Part shown: positions 17,704 to 26,333 of the stretch, in pieces
Numbering within the stretch: the first letter of the stretch is position 1
Layout of the letters: every line of letters begins with the position of its first letter
Assembly: GCF_028765545.1 (NCBI RefSeq)
Contig: NZ_JARACP010000026.1
Location: 1-41,612 of the forward strand
DNA: 41,612 nucleotides
Source: Aliivibrio sp. S4MY1
Lineage (GTDB): Bacteria; Pseudomonadota; Gammaproteobacteria; Enterobacterales; Vibrionaceae
Direction of reading: 5' to 3'
Translations under genes and position numbers: made by a program
Notes under the pieces: model-generated
What the model saw: only the letters and a program-made list of their open reading frames with translations
What the model was told of the DNA's origin: nothing
Database searches by the model: none

Positions 17704-18389
17704 GTGAAATTATAAAAGAATTATCTATTATAGTCCCAATACTAAATGAAAAGAACAATTTAAATACTTTAATTGAACATCTTAATTATTGGCAAGATCG
17801 CGGCTGTGAAATAATTATTGTTGATGGTGGTAGTCAAGATGGTTCAGTTTCATATTTAAATTCAAAAGGGCTAACCGTAATTTCATCACCAAAAAACAGA
17901 TCTACCCAAATGAATATAGGAGCATTATATAGCTCTCGTTCTATCTTATTATTTCTTCATGCCGATACTCAACTACCTAAAGATGCTGATGATGTAATAA
18001 TCGCAGCATTGAAAAATAGAAAAAAAATATGGGGTCGATTTAATATAAAAATTAATAGTAACCTTAAAATACTCCGTCTTGTTTCAGTAATGGTCAATTT
18101 TCGTTCTGCTTTAACTGGGATTGCAACAGGGGATCAAGCTATCTTTGTTCGAAGAAGTAGTTTTAATGAAATTGGCCATTTTGTCGAACAACCTTTAATG
18201 GAGGATATCGAATTATCTAAAAAACTTTGCCGGATATCTACTCCTATTTGCCTAAAAAAGCACGTAACAACATCAGGCCGAAGGTGGGAAAACAATGGAG
18301 TTTGGTACACGATATTTCTGATGTGGAAGCTCCGTCTACTCTATTGGCTAGGCTCATCAGCAAAATCTCTCGCAAAGGAATACAGATGA
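17700..18389 (+). CDS. Family 2 glycosyltransferase, TIGR04283 type (ArsS-associated)
   Basis: This predicted cytoplasmic or membrane-associated GT-A glycosyltransferase has 229 residues. It shows the family 2 start SIIVPILNEKNN, the nucleotide-binding IIVDGGSQDGS, the acidic metal motif region LLFLHADTQLP and the acceptor-side EDIELSKKL. NCBI-type naming couples this family with ArsS (previously rSAM/selenodomain-associated transferase 2). The ATG at 17700 overlaps the arsS stop and is preceded by GGCGGAG, so it is preferred over the in-frame TTG at 17652. It is translationally coupled to the following CofC-like gene. Donor and acceptor are not known from sequence. Confidence 0.82.
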   Translation: MSEIIKELSIIVPILNEKNNLNTLIEHLNYWQDRGCEIIIVDGGSQDGSVSYLNSKGLTVISSPKNRSTQMNIGALYSSRSILLFLHADTQLPKDADDVIIAALKNRKKIWGRFNIKINSNLKILRLVSVMVNFRSALTGIATGDQAIFVRRSSFNEIGHFVEQPLMEDIELSKKLCRISTPICLKKHVTTSGRRWENNGVWYTIFLMWKLRLLYWLGSSAKSLAKEYR

Positions 18390-19000
18390 ACGAAACTAAA
18401 ATTATAATTATGGCTAAAACCCCGGTTGCTGGTATGGCAAAAACACGTTTAATTCCTTCAATAGGAATGGAAAATTCAGGACGTTTAGCCAAGATGTTAT
18501 TTCAACATACTATAAATGAGGCGATTTCATCAGACATAGGTCCAATTGAATTATGCGTAACACCTAGTCTAAATTCATCTTGTTGGAAACTATTTTCAAT
18601 TCCACCAACAGTAACATGGAGCCTTCAAAGAGAAGGAAATCTAGGAGATCGTCTAACCTCTGTTTCAAGAAAGGCAACCCGTGATTATTCAGCATACATA
18701 ATAATTGGGACAGATTGCCCTGCTCTAACACGTGATATTTTACAATCTGCTGCTCATTCATTACACAATTCAGATTCATGTCTAGTTCCAGTCAGTGATG
18801 GTGGTTACTCTTTACTTGGATTAACTAAGCATCATGATTCACTTTTTAATAATATTCCCTGGAGTACTAATCAAGTTTACGCACTAACGGAGCAACGAAT
18901 AAAGGATCTCAACTGGTCAGTAACTAAGCTTAAAGAATTACATGACATTGATATTATTGAGGATCTAAAGTGGCTACCAAAAAGCTGGGGTTTTAACTAA
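18386..19000 (+). CDS. TIGR04282-type transferase, CofC/GT-A-like (ArsS-associated)
   Basis: The protein has 204 residues from the ATG at 18386, which overlaps the previous stop (ATGA) and is preceded by AAAGGAA. The long in-frame leader from 18227 overlaps the glycosyltransferase gene and is rejected. The nucleotidyltransferase-like start IIIMAKTPVAGMAKTRLIPSIG, the acidic IIGTDCPALTRD and the DGGYSLLGL stretch match the family once called rSAM/selenodomain-associated transferase 1. It is related to CofC guanylyltransferase folds. In this pathway it could activate a sugar 1-phosphate as an NDP-sugar. That role is inference; annotation systems call it a glycosyltransferase. Confidence 0.8.
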   Translation: MNETKIIIMAKTPVAGMAKTRLIPSIGMENSGRLAKMLFQHTINEAISSDIGPIELCVTPSLNSSCWKLFSIPPTVTWSLQREGNLGDRLTSVSRKATRDYSAYIIIGTDCPALTRDILQSAAHSLHNSDSCLVPVSDGGYSLLGLTKHHDSLFNNIPWSTNQVYALTEQRIKDLNWSVTKLKELHDIDIIEDLKWLPKSWGFN

Positions 19001-19040
19001 TTCTATCAAATAACCATTGCTAAAATACAAAGGGAATTTT

Positions 19041-20432
19041 ATGTTTAATATCCATATTGGTTATTTAACCATTATCTTATCAATTATTGCACTCATTAGT
19101 TTATATATCTCATCAAGAGCTAAAACAGTAGAAGGATTTTTTTCAGGTATTAGCTCAAAAGGAAAAGAGCCTAATCTATTAACACTTACATTTTCACAAG
19201 TAACCACTTGGATATTTGCTCGTTCATTACTTAATGCAATTAGCTTGGGTTATTTATTTGGAATATCAGGAGTTATTGCATATAGTACTTATTACGGTTC
19301 ATTCATTACCGGATGGCTGATCATTAATAGCCTTAGAAAACATCATCATGTCTCTAGTATTCAAAGCTTCTTACATCAGCAATTTGGCCGATGGGGTGAA
19401 CATTGTTATAATGCATTAATATCAATGCGTCTACTGACAGAAGTTTTTGCTAATTTACTTGTTATCGGTATTGTTTTTGGCAGTATTGGATCTTCATCTT
19501 ATACTTGGTCAATTATAATAGTATCAGCAATAACATTATTTTACTCTATGAATGGTGGTCTAAGAGCCTCCTTAAAAACTGATGTTTTTCAAACGGCTAT
19601 ATTAATAATTTCAATTATCACATTAACGGCAGCCCTTGCTTTCCATCCATTATTTGATGTTCATGCTATTTTAACTAGTAGTCCTAAAATTGATAATCCT
19701 GGGTGGATTTTATTTGTTATTGCTCTACTACAAGTACTTAGTTATCCGATGCATGATCCTGTAATGATGGACCGTGGATTTATCGCTAATATAAAAACAA
19801 CGAAAAAAAGTTTTATATATGCTTTTATTCTATCTACTATATTAATTTTCGCCTTTGGTTTACTTGGTGTATTTGCTAAAATAACATCAGGAATAACCGC
19901 TGGAGTATTACCTGCTCTACAAGATTTATTTGGTACACCAATGATGTTTATCATTGCCATCGCACTTACCATTTCAGCCGCTTCAACTATGGATTCAACA
20001 TTCTCTAGTGCAGCAAAACTTATTGTCGTCGATATAGGAAAAAATAATATTTCCATACTAAAAGGTCGATTAACCATGATGCTTTTTGCTATAGGCGGAT
20101 TAATACTAGTTTTTTTTGGTAATAATGATCTTTATGATGCTGTTGCTATTAGTGGAACAATTTCACTCACCTTAACTCCTGTTATTATTTTTAATCTTTT
20201 TGGTAAAATACGTGTTGCCACTTGGTGTTTTATCACTAATTTTATAGTATCTATAATAGGTGCGGCGATATATTACTTTGAGAAAAATGAATATATAAAT
20301 TTAATTGAATCAATCTTTGGTGTTACACATAGTTATAGCAAATTGCTAATTATAACTGCATTTATTATATTATTTGGACTTATTATTTTTTCTCTAGGCA
20401 TTAAAAATGAAAAATTAACGAGGGTAAATTGA
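19041..20432 (+). CDS. Sodium:solute symporter-family membrane transporter
   Basis: This multi-spanning inner membrane protein of 463 residues has about 12-13 hydrophobic helices. It has the symporter-like early segments FSQVTTWIFARSLLNAISLGYLFGISG and the Ser/Thr-rich ALTISAASTMDSTFSSAAKLIVVDIGK expected near the sodium-binding helices. The ATG at 19041 follows AAGGGAA and is preferred over a TTG at 19017. Its stop shares one base with the next gene (TGATG), so it belongs to the arsS operon. It may import a precursor or move a product of the pathway. SSS-family substrates cannot be read from sequence. Confidence 0.78.
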   Translation: MFNIHIGYLTIILSIIALISLYISSRAKTVEGFFSGISSKGKEPNLLTLTFSQVTTWIFARSLLNAISLGYLFGISGVIAYSTYYGSFITGWLIINSLRKHHHVSSIQSFLHQQFGRWGEHCYNALISMRLLTEVFANLLVIGIVFGSIGSSSYTWSIIIVSAITLFYSMNGGLRASLKTDVFQTAILIISIITLTAALAFHPLFDVHAILTSSPKIDNPGWILFVIALLQVLSYPMHDPVMMDRGFIANIKTTKKSFIYAFILSTILIFAFGLLGVFAKITSGITAGVLPALQDLFGTPMMFIIAIALTISAASTMDSTFSSAAKLIVVDIGKNNISILKGRLTMMLFAIGGLILVFFGNNDLYDAVAISGTISLTLTPVIIFNLFGKIRVATWCFITNFIVSIIGAAIYYFEKNEYINLIESIFGVTHSYSKLLIITAFIILFGLIIFSLGIKNEKLTRVN

Positions 20433-21382
20433 TGACAGCAGGTAGAATATGTCCTTTAAATTATCGAATTAATTTAAAGGACATAAAAGAATCAACATCA
20501 ACTTCTTGTGAAACTATCTATATTATTGGTGGCTTATACGGGAACTGGGCAGCACTCAATACGATTTTGCAACGAAAGAGGCAAGAAGAAGCAGAAAATA
20601 ACTCGACAATCACTTTACTATTTAATGGGGATTTCAATTGGTTAAACTCTACGAGAGAAACATTTAAATCAATTAACCAAGAAGTGTTTAAGCACTTAGC
20701 ATTAAAAGGAAATGTTGAATGTGAGATAGCCACACCTACACAAGGAGCTGGTTGTGGTTGCGCCTACCCAGACTCTATTTCAGATCAAACGGTAACCCAT
20801 TCGAATAATATAATAAAAAAATTACAAAAAATCGCAGCTTATAATCAAGAAATAATTGCAAAATTAGCTGAGTTACCAAGCTTTCTCAATGTATCTGTTG
20901 GTGAGTTAAAAATCACTGCATTACATGGTGATCCAGATTCTATTGCTGGTTGGGGTTTAGGAATAGATGCAATGCCACCTATCGGACAAAATAGTAAGTG
21001 TATATCATCATGGTTCACTCAAACTGAGGCAGATGTTTTTGCTTGTAGTCATACTTGCCTACCATTTATACAAGATTTTGACGATCGCCTAGTCGTTAAT
21101 AATGGTTCAGCAGGAATGCCAAATTTTAAAACCGAACTATCCGGTATCATTACTCGAATTAGTACCCATAAAACTAACCTCCCTACCCTCTATGGAACTA
21201 AATTGAAAGATTGTTATATAGACGCAATAGCAATTGATTGGAACTCAGAATGGGATTATTGGTTTATTCAACATTGGCCCTCAGGATCTCCGGCATCGTC
21301 ATCTTATTATTCTCGCTTTATTAATGGCCCTGACTTTACAATTGATCAAGCAATCCGATTAAACACAACGAAGGATATTTAA
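20432..21382 (+). CDS. Metallophosphoesterase-like protein with degenerate metal motifs
   Basis: The protein of 316 residues resembles calcineurin-like phosphoesterases in layout, but key residues differ. Motif I, normally GD-x-HG, is GGLYGN (33-38). Motif II keeps NGD (65-67). Motif III, normally GNH, is GNVE (93-96). The later HGD (in TALHGDPDS) and CSHTCLPF...NNGSAG segments correspond to the usual H and GHTH motifs, with GHTH reading CSHT. A Cys-Gly-Cys lies at 108-110, which could bind a soft metal or arsenic. It may be an altered phosphatase or a non-catalytic scaffold. The ATG at 20432 overlaps the transporter stop, and GAGGG precedes it. It sits between the symporter and the kinase in the arsS operon. 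Confidence 0.65.
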   Translation: MTAGRICPLNYRINLKDIKESTSTSCETIYIIGGLYGNWAALNTILQRKRQEEAENNSTITLLFNGDFNWLNSTRETFKSINQEVFKHLALKGNVECEIATPTQGAGCGCAYPDSISDQTVTHSNNIIKKLQKIAAYNQEIIAKLAELPSFLNVSVGELKITALHGDPDSIAGWGLGIDAMPPIGQNSKCISSWFTQTEADVFACSHTCLPFIQDFDDRLVVNNGSAGMPNFKTELSGIITRISTHKTNLPTLYGTKLKDCYIDAIAIDWNSEWDYWFIQHWPSGSPASSSYYSRFINGPDFTIDQAIRLNTTKDI

Positions 21383-21388
21383 TAATTC

Positions 21389-22558
21389 ATGAATAAATTC
21401 ATCCCATTAAGTAAAAAACACGCTATATTATTTGTTACTAATAATATACCCAATGTATCACTACCATCATTAATGAACGCTGAGGAAATCAGTGATGGAA
21501 ATCTAAATATAGTTTATCGTATTTCGGATCCTGCAAATAAAAAAAGCTATATAGTAAAACAAGCGCCACCTTATATTAGAATTATGGGTGAAGGCTGGCC
21601 TCTTACCCAAGATAGAATAAAAATAGAGTTCAATGCTCTCTGCTATTTTAAAAAATACAGTAAAAAGAATATCGTATCAGTATTACACTTTGATGAAAAA
21701 TTATCAGCTATCATAATGGAAGATTTATCTAACTTTAAGATTTGGCGCCAAGTTTTGATTGATAATAAATCATTCACATCCAGGGCTCACCATATAGGAT
21801 CTTGTATGGCTGATATTTATTATCATAGCTCAGATTTTTATTTATCAACTAAAGATAAAGAACAACTAAAAGAAAAATTTAACTCCCCAGCGATGTGTGC
21901 AACAACAGCTGAAGTTTTCTTTTCTGATCCATACTATGATTGTGATCGAAATAATATAAACCCAAAAATAATGGATTTAGTAATCACGCTTTGGAATCAT
22001 GATAAGTTAAGAAAAGAAATCACTTCATTAGAGCATAAATTTAATTACAATACAGAGGTATTATTACATGGAGATATTCATACTGGTTCTATTATGGTGT
22101 CAGAAAAAGAATGTAAATTAATAGATTCAGAGTTCGCTTTTTTTGGTCCTATTGGTTTTGATATGGGTTCATTGATTGGGAATTTATTTTTAAGTTATTG
22201 CACTAAAATTAACAATTACGATAATTCCCACACTCACTCTCTTACTGAAATAGTTATATTATGGCAAACTTTTAGCCATAATTTTAAGAATAAAGCAATG
22301 AACCAATCAAACGAAGCAGTCATAGATTCATTCTTAAATAATGTTTGGAAAGATAGTTTAGGATATGCGGGTACAGAAATGATCCGAAGGACTATCGGCG
22401 TAGCTAAAGTCAGTGATTTTGATATAATTAAATCTCCTATCGATTTGGAGTACTCACAACGATTATCTCTTATTATCGGTCAATTTTTAATATTGAATCT
22501 TCATAAGATTAAGAATCCTAATGAACTTTTAAATGGCATTAAATCATTAAAAATTTAA
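21389..22558 (+). CDS. S-methyl-5-thioribose kinase-like sugar kinase (MtnK family)
   Basis: The protein of 389 residues strongly resembles MtnK (methylthioribose kinase). It shows the ISDGNLNIVYRI ATP-loop, Lys57 in YIVKQAP, the GEGWPLTQDR loop, the catalytic HGDIHTGS (227-234), the metal-binding IDSEFAFFGPIGFD (245-258) and the twin arginine of MIRRTIGVAK, which binds the sugar in characterised MTR kinases. MtnK phosphorylates the C1 hydroxyl of 5-methylthioribose. No other methionine-salvage gene is nearby. Its place at the end of an ArsS operon suggests a related substrate, such as 5-deoxy-5-dimethylarsinoyl-ribose. It ends before a terminator at 22574-22603. Confidence 0.85.
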   Translation: MNKFIPLSKKHAILFVTNNIPNVSLPSLMNAEEISDGNLNIVYRISDPANKKSYIVKQAPPYIRIMGEGWPLTQDRIKIEFNALCYFKKYSKKNIVSVLHFDEKLSAIIMEDLSNFKIWRQVLIDNKSFTSRAHHIGSCMADIYYHSSDFYLSTKDKEQLKEKFNSPAMCATTAEVFFSDPYYDCDRNNINPKIMDLVITLWNHDKLRKEITSLEHKFNYNTEVLLHGDIHTGSIMVSEKECKLIDSEFAFFGPIGFDMGSLIGNLFLSYCTKINNYDNSHTHSLTEIVILWQTFSHNFKNKAMNQSNEAVIDSFLNNVWKDSLGYAGTEMIRRTIGVAKVSDFDIIKSPIDLEYSQRLSLIIGQFLILNLHKIKNPNELLNGIKSLKI

Positions 22559-22573
22559 TACCATTTAGGATTA

Positions 22574-22603
22574 AAGCTCTTGTAACTAAAGTTATAAGGG
22601 CTT
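22574..22603. terminator. Bidirectional terminator between the kinase and MCP genes
   Basis: A 13-pair stem with two G-U pairs (AAGCTCTTGTAAC / GTTATAAGGGCTT) has a TAAA loop. It lies in the 62-bp gap between two convergent genes. The T-rich tail ATTTAT follows on the plus strand and TTTAAT on the minus strand, so it could stop both transcripts. Confidence 0.65.
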
Positions 22604-22620
22604 ATTTATGATACAGCTAA

Positions 22621-24264
22621 TTACACTTTGAAAAATTCCAATTCTTTCTTTTGTGATACAGCTAATTGTGACAATTCTTTAGCTGATTGTTGCGTTTGAT
22701 TAATCGCCGTCACATTCTGATTCACTAAATCAAATGTATTACTAACATTAAGTCCAATTCTTTCTGTAAGAGTGAATTGTTCTTGAGACGTACTTACTAC
22801 CAAAGCATTCATTTTTGAAATTGATTGAACTGAATTCTCAATATAACCAAAAGATGATTTAACGTTTTCAGATAGAGCAACTAATTCTTGAATAAGCTCT
22901 ACATTACTTATCATATTATCGTTTGCTCTTTCAGATTGATCTTGCAATTGAGCAATAATTTCTTGAATACTTTGTGTTGATTCTTGCGTTTTTGAAGCAA
23001 GGTTACGAACTTCATCTGCTACAACAGCAAAACCACGGCCATATTCACCAGCACGAGCAGCTTCAATCGCGGCATTTAACGCTAATAAATTAGTTTGATC
23101 AGAAATAGAACTAATAACAGCTGTCACTTCACCAATATCCATTGCATTAGTTTTTAACTCCTCAATCATACTGGCTGTTTGTTGTACTGATTCATTAATT
23201 TTTTGTGTTAATAAAATCGATTCATCTAACGTTTTATTTCCTTGGGATACACTATCAATTGATTTACTCACTTCTTCTTCAGCGTGAACAGCATTAGAAG
23301 TCACCTCTCTTGAGGTTGTCGACAACTCACTGATTGCATGTGAAATTTCTTCGACTTGTGCTAATTCATATTGAGCATTACTTGCCGTATTTTTCATCAC
23401 AATAGTTAACTGCTCAGATGAAGTAGCTACATGAGTTGATATGTCACTACTATTTCTAATTGCAGCTCCAACTTTTTTGTTCAAAATAATTAAAGAATGA
23501 TATATGCCTACAGCGTTCGACGAATGATTAAAATCTTGAGATAAATTGCCCTCTGATATTTTTTTAATCATCTCAGATAATTCCCATGGTTCACCACCTA
23601 AAGATATTCTAAAACTGCGTTCAATAATAAAACCAATAAGTAAAGACATAGTTAAAGCAAAAACACTAAGTAATAACATTAGCTGTTGAAAACCACCGGC
23701 GACATTTCTGGCTTCAAGAGTTAATACTTGATTATGCTCTTCCTGATAGTCAATAAACTCATTAATTACTTTCAACCATTGAATAAAGGCTGGGCGTGCA
23801 GAGTCAAGGATGGTATCCGTCATTACAGAGTCTGATTTTTTATCGTTAATAATACGATCAACAAGAGGCAGTGTTTGTTTTTGAATTTTATTAATCTCAG
23901 CTAAAATATTTTGTTCTTTTGCTGTAAATACTACACCTTGTGAGTGCATTTGATTCATCTTAGTTTCAGATTGAAGGTAGAATTCTTTTAATTTATTAAT
24001 TTCTTGTTCTAGTTTATATATCTCTTGCGGCGTTCGTGCTATGGCAATATCTCTAATCGCTATAGCGCGGTCATGAACACTACCTCGGTAATTGATGGCA
24101 TAACGCTGTTTAACTGAGTTTACATCCGTCATTTCAGTTAATGTATGATCGATAGTATTAACTTTTTGTATTCCTAAAACAGTTAATAACAACATTAAAA
24201 ATAAGGTTACTCCAAAACCAATAATAAGCCTGGTTCTAATTGTTAATTTTGAAAGACTATCCAT
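22621..24264 (-). CDS. Methyl-accepting chemotaxis protein
   Basis: This inner-membrane chemoreceptor of 547 residues passes ligand signals to CheA/CheW. It has one membrane helix at about 12-32, a periplasmic four-helix-bundle-like domain (about 33-190), a second helix at about 195-215, a HAMP-like linker and a cytoplasmic signalling domain. The highly conserved hairpin tip is [36 protein letters not shown]. The C terminus ends in ELEFFKV without a CheR-binding pentapeptide. The last 160 or so residues are almost identical to those of the broken chemoreceptor at 38013-39605, showing recent duplication or gene conversion. The ligand is unknown. It seems to be a single-gene unit. Confidence 0.93.
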   Translation of the reverse strand: MDSLSKLTIRTRLIIGFGVTLFLMLLLTVLGIQKVNTIDHTLTEMTDVNSVKQRYAINYRGSVHDRAIAIRDIAIARTPQEIYKLEQEINKLKEFYLQSETKMNQMHSQGVVFTAKEQNILAEINKIQKQTLPLVDRIINDKKSDSVMTDTILDSARPAFIQWLKVINEFIDYQEEHNQVLTLEARNVAGGFQQLMLLLSVFALTMSLLIGFIIERSFRISLGGEPWELSEMIKKISEGNLSQDFNHSSNAVGIYHSLIILNKKVGAAIRNSSDISTHVATSSEQLTIVMKNTASNAQYELAQVEEISHAISELSTTSREVTSNAVHAEEEVSKSIDSVSQGNKTLDESILLTQKINESVQQTASMIEELKTNAMDIGEVTAVISSISDQTNLLALNAAIEAARAGEYGRGFAVVADEVRNLASKTQESTQSIQEIIAQLQDQSERANDNMISNVELIQELVALSENVKSSFGYIENSVQSISKMNALVVSTSQEQFTLTERIGLNVSNTFDLVNQNVTAINQTQQSAKELSQLAVSQKKELEFFKV

Positions 24265-24407
24265 AATTTGTTTTCCGTTTAATCATCTATGTTATATAGA
24301 AAGATGATTATCTTACTCTATAACTAACAAATTTAATATACAATCTCACTAAAAACAAAGGTGTCACGGTTAAAATACAATTAAGACTATATTAGATATT
24401 TGTTTAC

Positions 24408-24430
24408 TTGAGGGTAATAGTTACCCTCAA
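24408..24430. repeat. Perfect hairpin in the MCP-PTS intergenic region
   Basis: TTGAGGGTAA-TAG-TTACCCTCAA is a perfect ten-pair stem with a three-base loop, followed by an AT-rich stretch. No adjacent reading frame ends here, so it may be a leftover terminator of the lost gene beside the IS5 relic or a regulatory hairpin for the upstream MCP. Confidence 0.6.
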
Positions 24431-24521
24431 AATATTTATTTATACCTCATATTTATATGATATTTTTCATTTATACAAAATACACTTCCTGAACGGAGCA
24501 TAACAAGGCTCTGCTACATTC

Positions 24522-24714
24522 TTGATTGACGATTCAGCAGCTGAAACATGGAAATGTACGACATATCATGGCAAGTACGGCAGAGACTTTCAGTATTCAA
24601 ATATTGCTATAGAGACCGCACTGATGATAAAAGGGATATTTTCCCTCCCTGAATACGTTTCAGAGCTTTATTAACTCGATTTTCAAACTAATGGAAGTAC
24701 CGTTAGCATCCCTT
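24522..24714 (+). pseudogene. Degenerate IS5-family transposase fragment
   Basis: Fifty codons read IDDSAAETWKCTTYHGKYG, then SNIAIETALMIKGIF, ending at an in-frame TAA (24672-24674). A +1 shift continues as FINSIFKLMEVPLASP to a stop near 24714. This is the characteristic internal sequence of IS5-group transposases (IDDSA..., YSN.AIETAL, F.NS.F.L..VPL). Both ends of the gene are gone and no terminal inverted repeats were found. It is an inactive insertion relic between the MCP and PTS genes. The rest of 24265-25008 holds only the hairpin at 24408 and promoter-like AT-rich sequence. Confidence 0.8.
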
Positions 24715-24844
24715 GATCATACTTTATCGCTATTAGGTTATTTGATACACCTAAACGCCCAGCTTACTCGACCAACCTCCAAAGTCCTCTTTTTCATGAA
24801 AGAATCTATAAAATTGATCACCTTTAGCTAGCTAAAAGTAATAT

Positions 24845-24860
24845 TTTGATCTTAATCACA
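24845..24860. promoter_or_regulatory. Possible CRP site upstream of the PTS operon
   Basis: TTTGATCTTAATCACA matches the CRP pattern TGTGA-N6-TCACA at nine of ten conserved positions. It lies about 150 bp before the EIIC start. A second partial match (TGTGACATGAACG) is near 24906. cAMP-CRP control is expected of a sugar PTS operon, but the match is not proof. Confidence 0.45.
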
Positions 24861-25008
24861 ACCAAAATAAATAAAGCAATCACATGAAACTAATAAGATT
24901 ACAAGTGTGACATGAACGTTGTTTCTGCTTTAAATATGTTGATAGCATAATTAAAACAAATAAATAGTTTCACCTGATTGCAACTTAACATTACTAAAGT
25001 AGGTTCTT

Positions 25009-26331
25009 ATGAAAAGTGTCATGAGTTTTATTGAAAGTAGACTGATGCCAATCGCAGGTAAAGTCGCACAACAACGTCATTTAGGAGCCATCCGTGATGC
25101 GTATATTTCATTTATGCCATTCATCATCGTTGGCTCAATTCTTTTAGTTATCAGTTCTTTTCCTAGTACTGCATACAAAGAATTTATGGCCTCTATGTTT
25201 GGTGCCAATTGGGGAAATAACATTGAAATTCCGTTTTCAGTTATCTTCTCAGGGATGTCGATCTTTATTTCATTCTTAGTCGCTTACCGTCTAGCTGAAC
25301 GTTATAATTTAGACAAAATATCAACAGGTGTTCTCTCTTTATCTGCATTTTTTATATTAACACCTTTTGCTAGTGATCCTGAGCTTGGAACTGTTATCCC
25401 TACAGAGTGGCTAGGTTCTCGTGGCCTATTCGTCGCTATGATTGGAGCATTAGTTTGGACTGAAATATTCAAATGGTTTATTGATCGAAAAATCACAATA
25501 AAAATGCCTGACGGCGTGCCTCCTGCAGTTGAAAAATCCTTTGCGGCTTTAGTTCCTGCGACCGTAATTATGTGCCTTGCTTTAGCTATTCGACTAAGTT
25601 TTGCAACCACTGAGTATGGCACTATCCACCAATTCATTTATGACATGGTCGCAACCCCTATTCGCTCTTTTGGCACCTCTTATTTTGGGGCAATGCTTAC
25701 CGGTCTGGCTATTACATTATTATGGTCTGTTGGTATTAACAGTGGCTCTATGGTTAACGGGATCATGCGTCCTATATGGGCAGAAAACCAACAAGACAAC
25801 CTAACCGCTGTTGCAAATGGATTAACTCCCCCACACGTAATTACAGAGCAGTTCTTTGATCTTATTTGGATGGGAGGTGCAGGCGCTACACTATCACTTA
25901 TGATTGCAGTGTTACTCTTCGCTCGATCTCAACATGTACGCCAAGTGGGTAAGTTAGCCGTTGGTTCATCAATTTTCAACATTAATGAACCCGTTCTTTT
26001 TGGTCTACCAATCATTATGAACCCAATCATGTTAATCCCTTTTAATCTTGTTCCTATGATATTAATTACGACACAGTACATTGCAATGTCATCAGGCTTA
26101 GTTGCCACAACAACTGGGGTCTTTATTCCTTGGACTTTACCTGCGGTCTTCTCTGGTTTTATTGTAACCGCTAGTATTTCTGGCGCTGTAATGCAGGTAA
26201 TTAATCTGGCTATTGGTGCCATGATTTACTTACCATTTTTACGAATTATTGATAAACAATACCGTTCTCAAGAAACCCCTATTGTTTCGGACGAACCTAC
26301 ACCTTCTGAAGCTACTTTAGAGAGAGCATAA
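25009..26331 (+). CDS. PTS EIIC permease, lactose/cellobiose/chitobiose family
   Basis: This is the membrane permease of a phosphotransferase system, bringing in a disaccharide-like sugar while EIIB phosphorylates it. The 440 residues contain about ten hydrophobic helices, with the family pattern of CelB/ChbC: an N-terminal amphipathic start (FIESRLMPIAGKVAQQRHLGAIRDAYISFMPFIIVGSILLV), a TPPHVITEQFFDLIWMGGAGATLSL stretch and SSIFNINEPVLFGLPIIMNPIMLIPF, which holds the conserved substrate-binding NEP. AGTAGG precedes the ATG. It is first in an operon with glycosylasparaginase, EIIB and EIIA, which hints at an N-acetylglucosamine-asparagine-type substrate. Confidence 0.92.
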   Translation: MKSVMSFIESRLMPIAGKVAQQRHLGAIRDAYISFMPFIIVGSILLVISSFPSTAYKEFMASMFGANWGNNIEIPFSVIFSGMSIFISFLVAYRLAERYNLDKISTGVLSLSAFFILTPFASDPELGTVIPTEWLGSRGLFVAMIGALVWTEIFKWFIDRKITIKMPDGVPPAVEKSFAALVPATVIMCLALAIRLSFATTEYGTIHQFIYDMVATPIRSFGTSYFGAMLTGLAITLLWSVGINSGSMVNGIMRPIWAENQQDNLTAVANGLTPPHVITEQFFDLIWMGGAGATLSLMIAVLLFARSQHVRQVGKLAVGSSIFNINEPVLFGLPIIMNPIMLIPFNLVPMILITTQYIAMSSGLVATTTGVFIPWTLPAVFSGFIVTASISGAVMQVINLAIGAMIYLPFLRIIDKQYRSQETPIVSDEPTPSEATLERA

Positions 26332-26333
26332 TA

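Noticed and set aside
21389-22558. The kinase as an aminoglycoside resistance enzyme
   Set aside because: The general HGD fold is shared, but the GEGWPLTQDR loop, DSEFAF and twin Arg are specific to methylthioribose kinases.
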